A stretch of DNA of 40,791 nt from Psychrobacter pasteurii (GTDB taxonomy: Bacteria; Pseudomonadota; Gammaproteobacteria; Pseudomonadales; Moraxellaceae): the NCBI RefSeq assembly GCF_900162815.1, contig NZ_FUGD01000037.1:1-40791 (forward strand), given 5' to 3'. The position numbers were made by a program, and so were the translations under genes. The notes beneath the pieces were generated by a model. That model did no database searches. It worked only from the letters and a program-made list of their open reading frames with translations, and was not told where the DNA came from. Positions 28,155-36,676 of this stretch are shown here, piece after piece. How positions within the stretch are numbered: the first letter of the stretch is position 1; every line of letters starts with the position of its first letter.

Positions 28155-28925
28155 CTACATTTCTGATTCAATTTGTTCACTGGTTTTACCAAAGCGGCGC
28201 TGACGACGTGAGAATTCAAACATCATCTCATTTAGCTCTTTGGCAGCGAAGTCTGGCCATAAAGTAGGGGTGAAAAATAGCTCAGCATAGGCGGATTGCC
28301 ATAATAAGAAGTTTGAAATTCTGTATTCACCGCCGGTACGGATAAGCATATCCACATCCGCAACATCTGCCAGCTGCACTTGGCCGCCTAAAGCATCAAC
28401 CGTTAACTGCTCGGCAGTCATTTCACCTTGTTCAATTTTTTTAGCCAATTGTTGTGCGGCATTGGCAATATCCCACTGGCCGCCATAGCTGATAGCAATA
28501 ACCAAAGTCATTGCCTTATGATCTGCTGTTTCTGCTTCAGCATCGGCCATCTGCTGCTGCAGCTCCGAGCTTAACTGGCTTCTATCCCCAATAAATCTTA
28601 AGCGAATATTGTATTTTTTCATACGCGGTAACTGCTCACTGATGGTAGCAGAAAGCAGGCGCATTAGTAGGGCCACTTCATCAGCTGGACGTTGCCAGTT
28701 TTCACTTGAGAAAGCAAAGACCGTTAAAACTTCAATACCTACGGCTACACAATACTCTACTAAAGGGTCTAAAGACTCTTTGCCTGCAACATGACCCTGA
28801 CCTTTGGCCATACCATGCGCTTTAGCATAGCGGTTATTCCCATCCATAATAATGGCAATATGCTTTGGTAATACAGGAGGAACGGGCAAGGAATCGTAAG
28901 CGTTTGAGGTTTGTGGCTCAGTCAT
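28155..28925 (-). CDS. uppS: Undecaprenyl diphosphate synthase (cis-prenyltransferase)
   Basis: The 256-residue cytoplasmic enzyme condenses isopentenyl diphosphate with farnesyl diphosphate to make the C55 lipid carrier for cell-wall and O-antigen synthesis. The catalytic Asp is in IIMDGNNRYAK (Asp28), followed by GHVAGKESL. The family's RTGGEYRISNFLLWQSAYAELFFT segment binds the diphosphate. The motif reads NNRY where many species have NGRW. Its ATG lacks a clear ribosome site. The 221-bp gap from frr contains two hairpins (see separate entry). Confidence 0.96.
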   Translation of the reverse strand: MTEPQTSNAYDSLPVPPVLPKHIAIIMDGNNRYAKAHGMAKGQGHVAGKESLDPLVEYCVAVGIEVLTVFAFSSENWQRPADEVALLMRLLSATISEQLPRMKKYNIRLRFIGDRSQLSSELQQQMADAEAETADHKAMTLVIAISYGGQWDIANAAQQLAKKIEQGEMTAEQLTVDALGGQVQLADVADVDMLIRTGGEYRISNFLLWQSAYAELFFTPTLWPDFAAKELNEMMFEFSRRQRRFGKTSEQIESEM

Positions 28926-29008
28926 AATAGTCTTTATCTAATCTTTTGGGTAGGTTTTGGTTTTATTAGTCTGTATTTATCGCGGCTTTTAAGCCTCATT
29001 TGAACACA

Positions 29009-29085
29009 GACTCAATAAAACCTTATGAGTCAAACCTAGCCTGCCACCCCTTACTAACAAAAAGTTAGGAACAGCAGACTAGGCT
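29009..29085. repeat. Two consecutive hairpins in the frr-uppS gap
   Basis: The first, at 29009-29031, pairs GACTCA with TGAGTC, extended by ATAA/TTAT. The second, at 29035-29082, pairs CCTAGCCTGC with GCAGACTAGG (one non-Watson-Crick position) and has an inner CTAAC / GTTAG hairpin. Neither has a good T-run on the transcribed minus strand. They may tune the mRNA between the translation genes and the lipid genes. Confidence 0.5.
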
Positions 29086-29146
29086 TGGTTTTTAGCTTAC
29101 TGGCTTATCATTTATTTGGCTTATTAAGGTAAGCCTATAAAAAGCC

Positions 29147-29701
29147 TTAAACTTCCATTAGCTCTTTTTCTTTAGCTTCAAGCTTGCTATCGATAGAGGC
29201 AATGTACTTATCCGTTAGTTTTTGGATATCATCACCAGCACGACGCTCTTCGTCTTCACTGATTTCTTTTTCTTTGGCTAAATCTTTAATGTCATTTAGC
29301 ATATCACGGCGGATATTACGTACTGAAACGCGGCTGTTTTCAGCTTCACCGCGGGCTAGCTTTTGCATATCACGGCGAGTTTCTTCAGTTAACGCTGGCA
29401 TAGGCACACGGATCACGTCAGCAGTCATTGGGTTTAAGCCCAAGTCAGCTTCACGAATGGCTTTGTCCACAGCTTGAACCATTGAACGCTCAAATGGCTG
29501 AACCAATAACGTACGAGAGTCTTCAACGTTAACGCTAGCTACTTGGTTTAACGGAGTATCTGCGCCATAGTAGTTTACCATCACGCCAGATAGCATGCCT
29601 GGGTGGGCACGGCCAGTACGTACTTTACTAAAAGCATTTTCCAATGCTTCTAGAGATTTTTTCATGCGTTCTTCGCCGTCTTTTTTAATGTCATTAATCA
29701 T
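29147..29701 (-). CDS. frr: Ribosome recycling factor
   Basis: The 184-residue protein matches RRF along its length (E. coli 185). It has an N-terminal helix ([32 protein letters not shown]), the small beta domain with [16 protein letters not shown] and the C-terminal helical bundle [28 protein letters not shown]. With EF-G it splits post-termination ribosomes. The ATG has AAGGA 8 bases upstream. It follows pyrH by 75 bp in the widespread pyrH-frr arrangement. Confidence 0.98.
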   Translation of the reverse strand: MINDIKKDGEERMKKSLEALENAFSKVRTGRAHPGMLSGVMVNYYGADTPLNQVASVNVEDSRTLLVQPFERSMVQAVDKAIREADLGLNPMTADVIRVPMPALTEETRRDMQKLARGEAENSRVSVRNIRRDMLNDIKDLAKEKEISEDEERRAGDDIQKLTDKYIASIDSKLEAKEKELMEV

Positions 29702-29776
29702 AACTTTTTCCTTACTGTGTAATCGGTTAACAATAGAATTAAATAAATGTCGAGCTAGCCTTAAGGGTAAATCAAA

Positions 29777-30502
29777 TTAATGAAACACTCGTGTGCCTTC
29801 ATTTTCACCCATAATCACATTCAATAACGAATTTGGCTTGTTCATATCAAATACTTGCAAGGGGACATTGTGCTCACGGCATAATGCAATGGCAGTTAAG
29901 TCCATAACCCCTAATTTTTGCTCTAAAACTTCATCAAAAGTTAAAGCATCATATTTTTTGGCATCATCATGCATGCTTGGGTCTTTGTCGTAAACGCCAT
30001 CTACTTTGGTGGCTTTTAGAATAACGCCCGCTTCAATTTCAATACCGCGTAGACAAGCTGCCGTATCAGTAGTGAAAAATGGGTTACCTGTTCCCGCAAC
30101 AAAGATACACACATCGCCATTTTTTAGGTAACGAATGGCGTTTCTGCTACTGTAACTTTCAGTCACTTCACCGATAGGCAAAGCTGACATCAGGCGGGTA
30201 TTGATATTGCGGCGCTCTAGAGCATCACGCATGGCTAAGCCGTTCATAACAGTGGCCAGCATACCCATTTGATCGCCAGTAACTCGGCCTACTAGCCCTT
30301 CTTTTTGTAGCTGGCTACCGCGATACAAGTTACCACCGCCAACAACGATACCTACTTGCACTCCCAAACCACATAAATGAGCGATGGCTAGGCTCATCTT
30401 ATCCAGTACAGAAGTATCAATCCCCATACCTTGGCCGCCAGCTAAGGCTTCTCCGGATAGCTTAAGTAAAATACGTGAGTACTGCGGGTTTTTATCAGAC
30501 AT
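29777..30502 (-). CDS. pyrH: UMP kinase PyrH
   Basis: The 241-residue amino-acid-kinase-fold enzyme phosphorylates UMP to UDP. Visible blocks are [20 protein letters not shown] (phosphate loop), [13 protein letters not shown], the [15 protein letters not shown] segment of the nucleotide site, and [12 protein letters not shown]. The length is identical to E. coli PyrH. The start has AAGGTG upstream. rpsB-tsf, which often precede pyrH, are not here; rimO lies upstream on the same strand after a 296-bp gap. Confidence 0.98.
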   Translation of the reverse strand: MSDKNPQYSRILLKLSGEALAGGQGMGIDTSVLDKMSLAIAHLCGLGVQVGIVVGGGNLYRGSQLQKEGLVGRVTGDQMGMLATVMNGLAMRDALERRNINTRLMSALPIGEVTESYSSRNAIRYLKNGDVCIFVAGTGNPFFTTDTAACLRGIEIEAGVILKATKVDGVYDKDPSMHDDAKKYDALTFDEVLEQKLGVMDLTAIALCREHNVPLQVFDMNKPNSLLNVIMGENEGTRVFH

Positions 30503-30745
30503 AAGGCACCTTGCTATATTGTTTGCACTAATTTATTTTCTCTTATGCGGTTTACCTGTCAATCAGTTGGGGCATAAACTATGATCTACTGATTAGGCAC
30601 AACTAAGATTAAATAAATAGCTAAATAAAAAACTAAGAAAAAATTAAGCTAAATTCGGTAAAGTTTACCAAAAAACGCTATCTGCTTATAGTTCTATTTT
30701 GATACTAAGGCCGTCCTTTGCCATCAAAACCATGATTTTATAAAA

Positions 30746-30793
30746 GTTTCATAGGAAGCTTCATAAGAAGTTCCGTAAGAAACTGCATAATAA
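30746..30793. repeat. Four tandem 12-bp imperfect repeats after rimO
   Basis: The consecutive units GTTTCATAGGAA, GCTTCATAAGAA, GTTCCGTAAGAA and ACTGCATAATAA keep an exact 12-bp period just downstream of the rimO stop and upstream of pyrH. They share the core TTCATAAGAA with drift. The function is unknown. The block contains GAAGCTTC and could fold weakly. Confidence 0.7.
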
Positions 30794-30798
30794 ATATT

Positions 30799-32331
30799 CT
30801 AGCCGGCATAAGAGGCAAATAAGTCGTACTCACTGGCTTCATCTATGGTGACCGTCAGCATATCTCCAACTTTCAGCGCTACCTGACCGTTTTTAACGAT
30901 ATCATCAACATAGACATGACCATCAATCTCTGGCGCATCGGCATAACTGCGACAAATAGCGATAAAGTCTTCGTTATCAATCTCATCGACCAATACTGTC
31001 ATGGTCTTGCCAACTTTATCTTGTAGCTTCTGCTCAGAAATCTGCTGCTGCACAGCCATAAATCTCTCATAGCGCTCTTGTTTTACTTCTTCAGGCACTG
31101 GGTTTGGCAGGTCATTGGCCACCGCCCCTTCAATCTCTGAATAAGTAAAGCAGCCCACACGGTCAAGCTTGGCTTGTTTTAACCAGTCTAGTAGATACTC
31201 AAAATCTTCTTCTGTTTCGCCTGGGAAGCCAACTACGAAAGTTGAGCGAATCACGATATCTGGATTAATCTCACGCCATTTTTGGATACGTGCCAGCGTA
31301 TTTTCGCTGTGTGCAGGGCGCTTCATGGCTTTTAAAACACTTGGGCTGGCATGTTGTAGTGGAATGTCTAAGTACGGCAGCAATCCCCCACGATCACCTG
31401 GCTTGGCCATTAACTCGACCACTTTATCCACGTGTGGATAAGGATACACATAATGCAGACGCACCCAGATACCAACTTTGGCTAAGGCTTCACATAAATC
31501 AAAAAACTTAGATCTTAGAGGCATGCCATTCCAGAAGGTGGTCTTATACTTTAAGTCCAGACCATAAGCTGAGGTGTCTTGAGAGATAATTAACAGCTCT
31601 TTAACCCCTGCTTTTTTTAAGGCCACAGCTTCATTCATCACCTCATCAATCGGACGAGAGACTAAGTCCCCACGCAGGCTTGGAATGATGCAGAAGGTAC
31701 AACGGTGGTTACAGCCCTCTGAGATTTTTAGATAAGCATAATGGCTTGGGGTCAGCTTCACACCTGCCAAATCAATAAGATCAATCTTAGGGTCATAAGA
31801 CTTCTTATCTTGTATCGCTTGTGGCATTGGCGCATGTTTTGATACTGCGGTAATTACCTCATCATAAGCATGAGCGCCAGTCACTGATAAAACTGCAGGG
31901 TGCATATCACGAATCTTTTCAGCATCTTTACCCAAGCAGCCAGTAACGATAACTTTACCGTTCTTATTTAAAGCTTCACCAATAGCATCTAGTGACTCTT
32001 GAACCGCTGATTCAATGAAGCCACAAGTATTTACTACCACCAAATCTGCACCCTCATAATCTGAGGCTACGCGATAACCATCTCGAGTCAGTTCAGTAAT
32101 AATACGCTCACTGTCTACCAAGGCTTTAGGGCACCCTAGCGATACAAAGCCCACTTTTGGGGCCACTGTAGAAGAAGTGGTTGCCTGTTGTTGACTGGCT
32201 TGCAGGCCACTTTGCTCGACACTGCGGTTTTGATTGTGATTGGCCTTGTGATGATAGGCACCGGTAGGGTTGGCTGCTGGCGCGCCTGGCACATAAATAG
32301 AAACGGAGTCCGCGGATTGTTTGCTTGGCAT
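30799..32331 (-). CDS. rimO: Ribosomal protein S12 methylthiotransferase RimO
   Basis: The 510-residue radical SAM enzyme adds a methylthio group to the conserved Asp of ribosomal protein S12. The UPF0004 domain starts with [18 protein letters not shown] and has further cluster cysteines in [11 protein letters not shown] and VTGCLGK. The radical SAM cluster motif is [22 protein letters not shown]. The C-terminal TRAM domain holds the last 65 residues. It carries an extra N-terminal segment of about 60 residues, low in complexity and rich in Gln, Ser, Asn and His, that E. coli RimO (441 residues) lacks. The ATG at 32331 has no clear ribosome site, so a GTG at the junction (VAPKVGF) is an alternative start. 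Confidence 0.95.
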   Translation of the reverse strand: MPSKQSADSVSIYVPGAPAANPTGAYHHKANHNQNRSVEQSGLQASQQQATTSSTVAPKVGFVSLGCPKALVDSERIITELTRDGYRVASDYEGADLVVVNTCGFIESAVQESLDAIGEALNKNGKVIVTGCLGKDAEKIRDMHPAVLSVTGAHAYDEVITAVSKHAPMPQAIQDKKSYDPKIDLIDLAGVKLTPSHYAYLKISEGCNHRCTFCIIPSLRGDLVSRPIDEVMNEAVALKKAGVKELLIISQDTSAYGLDLKYKTTFWNGMPLRSKFFDLCEALAKVGIWVRLHYVYPYPHVDKVVELMAKPGDRGGLLPYLDIPLQHASPSVLKAMKRPAHSENTLARIQKWREINPDIVIRSTFVVGFPGETEEDFEYLLDWLKQAKLDRVGCFTYSEIEGAVANDLPNPVPEEVKQERYERFMAVQQQISEQKLQDKVGKTMTVLVDEIDNEDFIAICRSYADAPEIDGHVYVDDIVKNGQVALKVGDMLTVTIDEASEYDLFASYAG

Positions 32332-32665
32332 AGACAAATACTTTTAAGAGTAGTGAATTGAAAGAGGATAGATTGAATCAATCGAGAGGCAGTGTGTAAA
32401 CACTAAAATTTGATGTGCATTGTACGAATTTTAACAACGCTATACTAGCACCAAAGCGTTATTCATATGTTTTCATGTCAATATTAAGCGTAATAAAGCC
32501 CAAATACTTCCTTATTCTGACTAAACTAGAGGGTTTTATACCTGTTTTCTCATTTTTTATAGTATTACTCATAGCCTTAATAGTCTTATCTAAAACCAAT
32601 AAATCGCAAAAAAAGTACATTTCTTGCAATTTTATGCACTAAAATATATCAAATGCCTTAATTTT

Positions 32666-32682
32666 TGCACTTATTTAGGTCA
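32666..32682 (+). promoter_or_regulatory. Possible NtrC binding site upstream of ntrBC
   Basis: TGCAC-N7-GGTCA has a full left half and a 3-of-5 right half relative to the enteric NtrC consensus TGCAC-N7-GTGCA. Its centre is about 127 bp before the predicted start of transcription, a normal enhancer distance. A lone TGCAC half-site also lies at 32745-32749. The match is partial. Confidence 0.35.
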
Positions 32683-32774
32683 TCTTATCTAACCGGTATG
32701 GTTTGCAGCTTTATGAATCAGAAAGTTTGTCCTAAGTATAAATTTGCACACCCTATTTAAACACGCCTTTAGCT

Positions 32775-32790
32775 TGGTACTATTCTTGCA
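32775..32790 (+). promoter_or_regulatory. Sigma-54 (RpoN) promoter of ntrBC
   Basis: TGGTAC-TATTC-TTGCA matches the -24/-12 consensus TGGCAC-N5-TTGCA with one mismatch. The invariant GG (32776-32777) and GC (32788-32789) are spaced exactly 12 bp apart. It lies 40 bp before the ntrB start, in the right direction. Confidence 0.8.
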
Positions 32791-32829
32791 GCGTTATACT
32801 TGCCACCTTAACTCTGGAAAATACCTTAT

Positions 32830-34080
32830 ATGAAGCCGTTACAAGCCTCCTCCTTATTACAAAACTTATATACCGGAGTCATCTGGGTGGCTGATGATTT
32901 AAGCATTCAGTGGGTAAATAGCCAAACTGAGCAGCTGCTTTCTGTAAGTAAAACCCGTTTGGTAGGTCTGAGCATATTAGATTTATTGATGCCGACCATG
33001 ATTGAAACCAAAGCCGCCTACCCTGACACCCCTGCTGCTCAGAACTCCAAACCTGTAGATTCTCAGGCACAGTTTACAGAGAGCAAGGCGGGCTTAGAGG
33101 CAGCAAGAGAGAAGCTAAAAACTCAGTTTTATAATGCCAAAGAATATTTGCAGCCTTTTATCGAGTACAGTCGCTATATTAGAGGTATTACCCAGCCTCT
33201 ATATGTGCATTACAGTGTGACGCCGATGAATCAGGGTGCAAAGTTCTACTATTTGATTGAGATATGGCAAGGAGACCGCCAAAGCCGATTGGATAAAGAG
33301 CAGCGCTTGCAAGAGCAACATGATGTCTCAAGAGAGATGCTACGTTCAGTGGCTCATGAGGTCAAAAACCCTTTGGCGGGTATCCGAGGAGCAGCGCAGC
33401 TATTAATTAAGCAAACCCAGCACTCCCCTGAACTAAGTAACCGTCATGAAAACACAGTGCTCGTGGATGCTAAAAAGCTGACCACCTATGCCAGTATCGT
33501 CATTAGTGAAACGGACCGCCTAACCAAACTTATCGAGCAGCTGCTCGGCTCAAACCAACTACCAGAGTGGCAGTCAGTAAACATACATGAGCCGTTGGAA
33601 CATATTTTGCTGCTGATCCAAACTCAGTATCCCCAAGTGACTATAAAGCGAGATTATGACCTCTCCTTACCTGAAGTCACTGCTGATAAAAACCAGCTGA
33701 TTCAAGTATTTTTAAACTTGGTAAATAATGCTTGTGAAGCATTATTAGAGCAAGACACAGCCTTACTGGCTGAAGATTATAAGCCCGAACTTACTCTCAT
33801 TACCCGGATTGAACATCAATATACCATTGGCGCCCAGCATCATCGCCAAGTGATTCGAGTGGGAGTCCAAGACAATGGGAGGGGTATTGATGAGGACTTG
33901 ATTGAACGTATTTTTTTCCCATTAGTAACTGGCAGGGCTAATGGTACTGGATTGGGACTGGCATTAGTGCAAGAAATCATACACCGCCATGAAGGGGCAA
34001 TTGAAGTCAGCTCACAGCCTGGCAATACTCAATTTAATATCTATTTACCTTTACAGATAAGCCATAACCATGGCCCATAA
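32830..34080 (+). CDS. glnL: Nitrogen regulation sensor histidine kinase NtrB (GlnL)
   Basis: The 416-residue protein has no transmembrane segment, as expected for this cytoplasmic kinase. A PAS domain (residues about 8-140) is longer than usual because of a polar insert (residues about 60-95, KAAYPDTPAAQNSKP). The phosphoacceptor block HEVKNPLAGIRGAAQLL (His176) follows. The ATPase domain has the N box (NLVNNACEAL), the G1 box DNGRGIDEDL and the G2 box GTGLGLALVQEII. It phosphorylates NtrC when nitrogen is short and is switched to phosphatase by PII. It is longer than E. coli NtrB (349). glnA is not adjacent, unlike in the enteric glnALG operon. Confidence 0.94.
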   Translation: MKPLQASSLLQNLYTGVIWVADDLSIQWVNSQTEQLLSVSKTRLVGLSILDLLMPTMIETKAAYPDTPAAQNSKPVDSQAQFTESKAGLEAAREKLKTQFYNAKEYLQPFIEYSRYIRGITQPLYVHYSVTPMNQGAKFYYLIEIWQGDRQSRLDKEQRLQEQHDVSREMLRSVAHEVKNPLAGIRGAAQLLIKQTQHSPELSNRHENTVLVDAKKLTTYASIVISETDRLTKLIEQLLGSNQLPEWQSVNIHEPLEHILLLIQTQYPQVTIKRDYDLSLPEVTADKNQLIQVFLNLVNNACEALLEQDTALLAEDYKPELTLITRIEHQYTIGAQHHRQVIRVGVQDNGRGIDEDLIERIFFPLVTGRANGTGLGLALVQEIIHRHEGAIEVSSQPGNTQFNIYLPLQISHNHGP

Positions 34081-34158
34081 GCTTTGGTGCTCCAGAACTT
34101 ATATACCAAAAATGCCGTAGCTAACCGGACATCACTCATTAAAAATGGAACTCAGATA

Positions 34159-35937
34159 ATGACAATTAAAAACAGCCTGTGGCTAATCGATGATGATCCT
34201 GCTTTAAGATTAATCTTAGAAGATACCTTTAATGATGCAGGTCTTGAGGTGCAAGCTTTTAGCAATGCCAAGGGAGCTTGGGCCAGACTTAATGAAATTT
34301 TAAATGGACACCAACCAAAGGAGACGCTTCCTGAGGTCATCTTGACCGATATCCGTATGCCGATGATGGACGGGCTGTCATTTAGCCAATGGATGCACAA
34401 AAACTTCCCAGAGTTACCTGTCATTATTATGACTGCCCACTCCGACTTAAAGTCAGCTGTAGACAGCTATGACACGGGAGCATTCGAATATTTACCAAAG
34501 CCATTTGATTTAGATCACGCAGTGGCCGTGGTCAAAAAAGCCATTGGCAGCAATCCCGCTGCAAAAAATGACGCTTTAGCATCTGCAATAAATACGCCTG
34601 TTTTGCCCTCTAATAGCGATAGTGCTTCCTCAAAGAAAGTTAAATCAAAAGCCCAGTCAGAAACAACCTTAAAACAACCTGAGACAGCGACTGAAGCTAA
34701 GGATAACGCGGTAGCAGATAGCCCCATTATCGGCCAGTCTCCAGCCATGCAAACCGTGTTTCGCGCCATAGGACGACTGGCCGCCTCCCCCATTACTGTA
34801 CTAATCACTGGGGAATCAGGTACCGGCAAAGAGTTGGTAGCAGGTGCCTTACATCAAAACTCCCCGCGTCGAAAAAAGCCCTTTATTGCCTTAAACATGG
34901 CCGCCATTCCGCATGAGCTAATTGAATCTGAGCTCTTTGGTCATGAAAAAGGGGCTTTCACTGGGGCCACAACCCAGCGTCAAGGTCGCTTTGAACAGGC
35001 CAATGGAGGCACCTTATTTTTGGATGAAATTGGTGATATGCCTTTTAGCACTCAAACTCGTCTACTGCGAGTGCTGGCTAACGGAGAGTTTTTCCGGGTG
35101 GGTGGCCAAAAGCCGATTAAGGTTGATGTGCGTATCATTGCAGCTACCCACCAAAACCTTGAGCAACTGGTAAAAGAAGGCAAATTCCGCGAAGACTTAT
35201 TTTATCGTCTGAATGTGATTCGCTTACCTTTACCGCCTTTGCGTGCTCGTCCCGATGACATTCCTGAGCTAATTGAGTTCTTTATGAGCAAAGCGGCAGT
35301 TGAGATGAACACCGATAAAAAGCAACTATCGCCCGAAGCTCTGCATATTATGCAAGCTTTTAGTTGGCCAGGTAATGTGCGTCAACTTGAGAACGCTTGT
35401 CGCTGGATTACCGTGATGGCCACTGGTGAAGTCTTGGGTATTGAAGATCTACCGCCTGATCTTACTGAGTTTGCGCAAAGCTATTTGGCTGCTCAGCAGA
35501 TGAACTATCACCACACTGGCAACCCATCAGCACTCGACACCGCAGATATCACGGCGACGCAGGCTAATAAACTCACATTATCAACTTTAGATAATCCTAC
35601 TTCCCTACCTAGATTTACTTCGAGTACCGAGGCGTATCTACATAGTCAGGGTCAAAACATCCCTCTAAATAACACTCAAAGCTCCCCTCAAGCTCATAAT
35701 CAGCCTATTGATTGGCAAAGTCAGCTTCAAACTTGGGCTACGACTGCCTTAAACCAAGGTGAAACTGATATTTTACAACTGGCCACGCCTGAGTTTGAAA
35801 AGGTATTGATTACTGTCGCTTTAACGCATACCAATGGCCGAAAAGGAGAAGCTGCCGATTTGCTCGGTTGGGGGCGTAATACTTTGACGCGTAAAATAAA
35901 ATTGTTAGGCATTACTGACAACAGTCGATCCTCTTAA
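34159..35937 (+). CDS. glnG: Nitrogen regulation response regulator NtrC (GlnG), long form
   Basis: From the ATG at 34159 (GGAA site; a TTG at 34084 gives an unlikely leader) the protein is 592 residues. The receiver domain has the phosphoacceptor in ILTDIRMPMMDG (Asp64). The sigma-54 AAA+ domain has Walker A GESGTGKE (from Gly218), the sigma-54-contact motif GAFTGA (about 265-270) and GGTLFLDEIGDMP. The C-terminus is a Fis-type helix-turn-helix (RKGEAADLLGWGRNTLTRKIKLLGI). Two low-complexity linkers, about 80 residues after the receiver and about 85 before the HTH, account for the excess over E. coli NtrC (469). It follows ntrB by 78 bp and is co-directional. Confidence 0.94.
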   Translation: MTIKNSLWLIDDDPALRLILEDTFNDAGLEVQAFSNAKGAWARLNEILNGHQPKETLPEVILTDIRMPMMDGLSFSQWMHKNFPELPVIIMTAHSDLKSAVDSYDTGAFEYLPKPFDLDHAVAVVKKAIGSNPAAKNDALASAINTPVLPSNSDSASSKKVKSKAQSETTLKQPETATEAKDNAVADSPIIGQSPAMQTVFRAIGRLAASPITVLITGESGTGKELVAGALHQNSPRRKKPFIALNMAAIPHELIESELFGHEKGAFTGATTQRQGRFEQANGGTLFLDEIGDMPFSTQTRLLRVLANGEFFRVGGQKPIKVDVRIIAATHQNLEQLVKEGKFREDLFYRLNVIRLPLPPLRARPDDIPELIEFFMSKAAVEMNTDKKQLSPEALHIMQAFSWPGNVRQLENACRWITVMATGEVLGIEDLPPDLTEFAQSYLAAQQMNYHHTGNPSALDTADITATQANKLTLSTLDNPTSLPRFTSSTEAYLHSQGQNIPLNNTQSSPQAHNQPIDWQSQLQTWATTALNQGETDILQLATPEFEKVLITVALTHTNGRKGEAADLLGWGRNTLTRKIKLLGITDNSRSS

Positions 35938-36074
35938 TATGGATTTATCTTACTAAAGTGCCTTTAGAGAACTAAAACCCACCTTGAATAACCGCGGATA
36001 AGGCCTGTTTTCACTCAAAACCACTGTAATTTGATAAATATTAAGAAAAAAAGTGAAAAAGTTTAAAAAAGGGC

Positions 36075-36102
36075 TTGCCAACTGATTTAAAATCTATATA
36101 AT
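36075..36102 (+). promoter_or_regulatory. Sigma-70 promoter of tRNA-Leu
   Basis: TTGCCA (36075-36080) and a perfect TATAAT (36097-36102) are spaced by 16 bp. The predicted start is about 50 bp before the tRNA. Confidence 0.75.
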
Positions 36103-36160
36103 ACCCAACCACTGAGAAGCACTAACCCAGTGAGCATCTAATTGATGTGAAAGTTAAAAT

Positions 36161-36245
36161 GGGGCTGTGGCGGAATTGGTAGACGCACCAGATTTAGGTT
36201 CTGGCGCCGAGAGGTGTGAGAGTTCGAGTCTCTCCAGCCCCACCA
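36161..36245 (+). tRNA. tRNA-Leu, anticodon UAG
   Basis: An 85-base class II tRNA. The acceptor arms GGGGCTG and CAGCCCC are followed by an encoded ACCA. The anticodon stem CCAGA / TCTGG encloses the loop TTTAGGT, with anticodon TAG at 36195-36197. There is a long variable arm and a GTTCGAGTC T-arm. It reads CUA (and other CUN) leucine codons. Confidence 0.97.
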
Positions 36246-36287
36246 TTTTATCCGGTTAGTTACTTTTCAAACCAAATTCTATTCAAT

Positions 36288-36315
36288 AAAAAACCCGCTT
36301 ATAGCGGGTTTTTTA
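36288..36315 (+). terminator. Intrinsic terminator after tRNA-Leu
   Basis: The stem AAACCCGCT / AGCGGGTTT with loop TAT is followed by TTTT, about 45 bp after the tRNA end. Confidence 0.9.
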
Positions 36316-36343
36316 TTATCTGTACAATCTGTTTGCTGACTCT

Positions 36344-36376
36344 TATTCACTATATAAAGCAGTATTCACCATATAA
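36344..36376. repeat. Direct repeat pair with adjacent near-palindrome
   Basis: TATTCACTATATAA (36344-36357) and TATTCACCATATAA (36363-36376) differ at one base and lie 19 bp apart. They are followed at once by the near-palindrome GACGGTTAACTGTC. The pair lies between the tRNA terminator and the 3' end of a small minus-strand gene. It could be a protein-binding site; no function is known. Confidence 0.5.
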
Positions 36377-36412
36377 GACGGTTAACTGTCTAACGGCATC
36401 AGCTTTTATTAG

Positions 36413-36607
36413 TTAGACCACCAACTTCTTTTCTTCTAAGTTTTTGAATATCTTGTATTCAACCTCACTTGCATCACTTTCGGTATCATACTCATATACT
36501 GCAGCACTAGACTGACTGATAAAATAAACCTTAATCGTGGAGCCTTCTTTAGATATCCTACTGATATCATTTAGGTTTATCGTATCGTTTTGAATAACAA
36601 GAAACAT
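36413..36607 (-). CDS. Small protein of unknown function
   Basis: The 64-residue acidic product has no signal peptide. The N-terminal half (MFLVIQNDTINLNDISRISKEGSTIKVYF) resembles a short beta-hairpin domain, and the C-terminus ends in a charged helix. The ATG has AAAGG about 10 bases upstream, which supports a real gene. It lies 70 bp downstream of the kinase-like gene on the same strand and may be co-transcribed with it. No family is recognised. Confidence 0.55.
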   Translation of the reverse strand: MFLVIQNDTINLNDISRISKEGSTIKVYFISQSSAAVYEYDTESDASEVEYKIFKNLEEKKLVV

Positions 36608-36676
36608 AGTGTCATACCTTTATTTGTGCAGTGTGGGTGAGTTGATGAGATTGAAATAGGGTTATAACTCAACCCG

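Larger units (their letters stand above)
32332..32829. other. 498-bp divergent intergenic region with ntrBC control sites
   Basis: The left half is A+T-rich and holds only a weak ORF with one possible membrane helix (32475-32642) without a ribosome site, which I do not call. The right half holds the sigma-54 promoter and a possible NtrC site (separate entries). No strong hairpin was seen. Confidence 0.5.

Noticed and set aside
32415..32642. 75-codon ORF with a hydrophobic stretch between rimO and ntrB
   Set aside because: There is no ribosome site at either possible start (32415 or 32475), composition is like the A+T-rich gap, and no family is recognised.
35953..35967. Terminator after ntrC
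   Set aside because: CTAAAG / CTTTAG makes only a 6-bp stem with no T-run.
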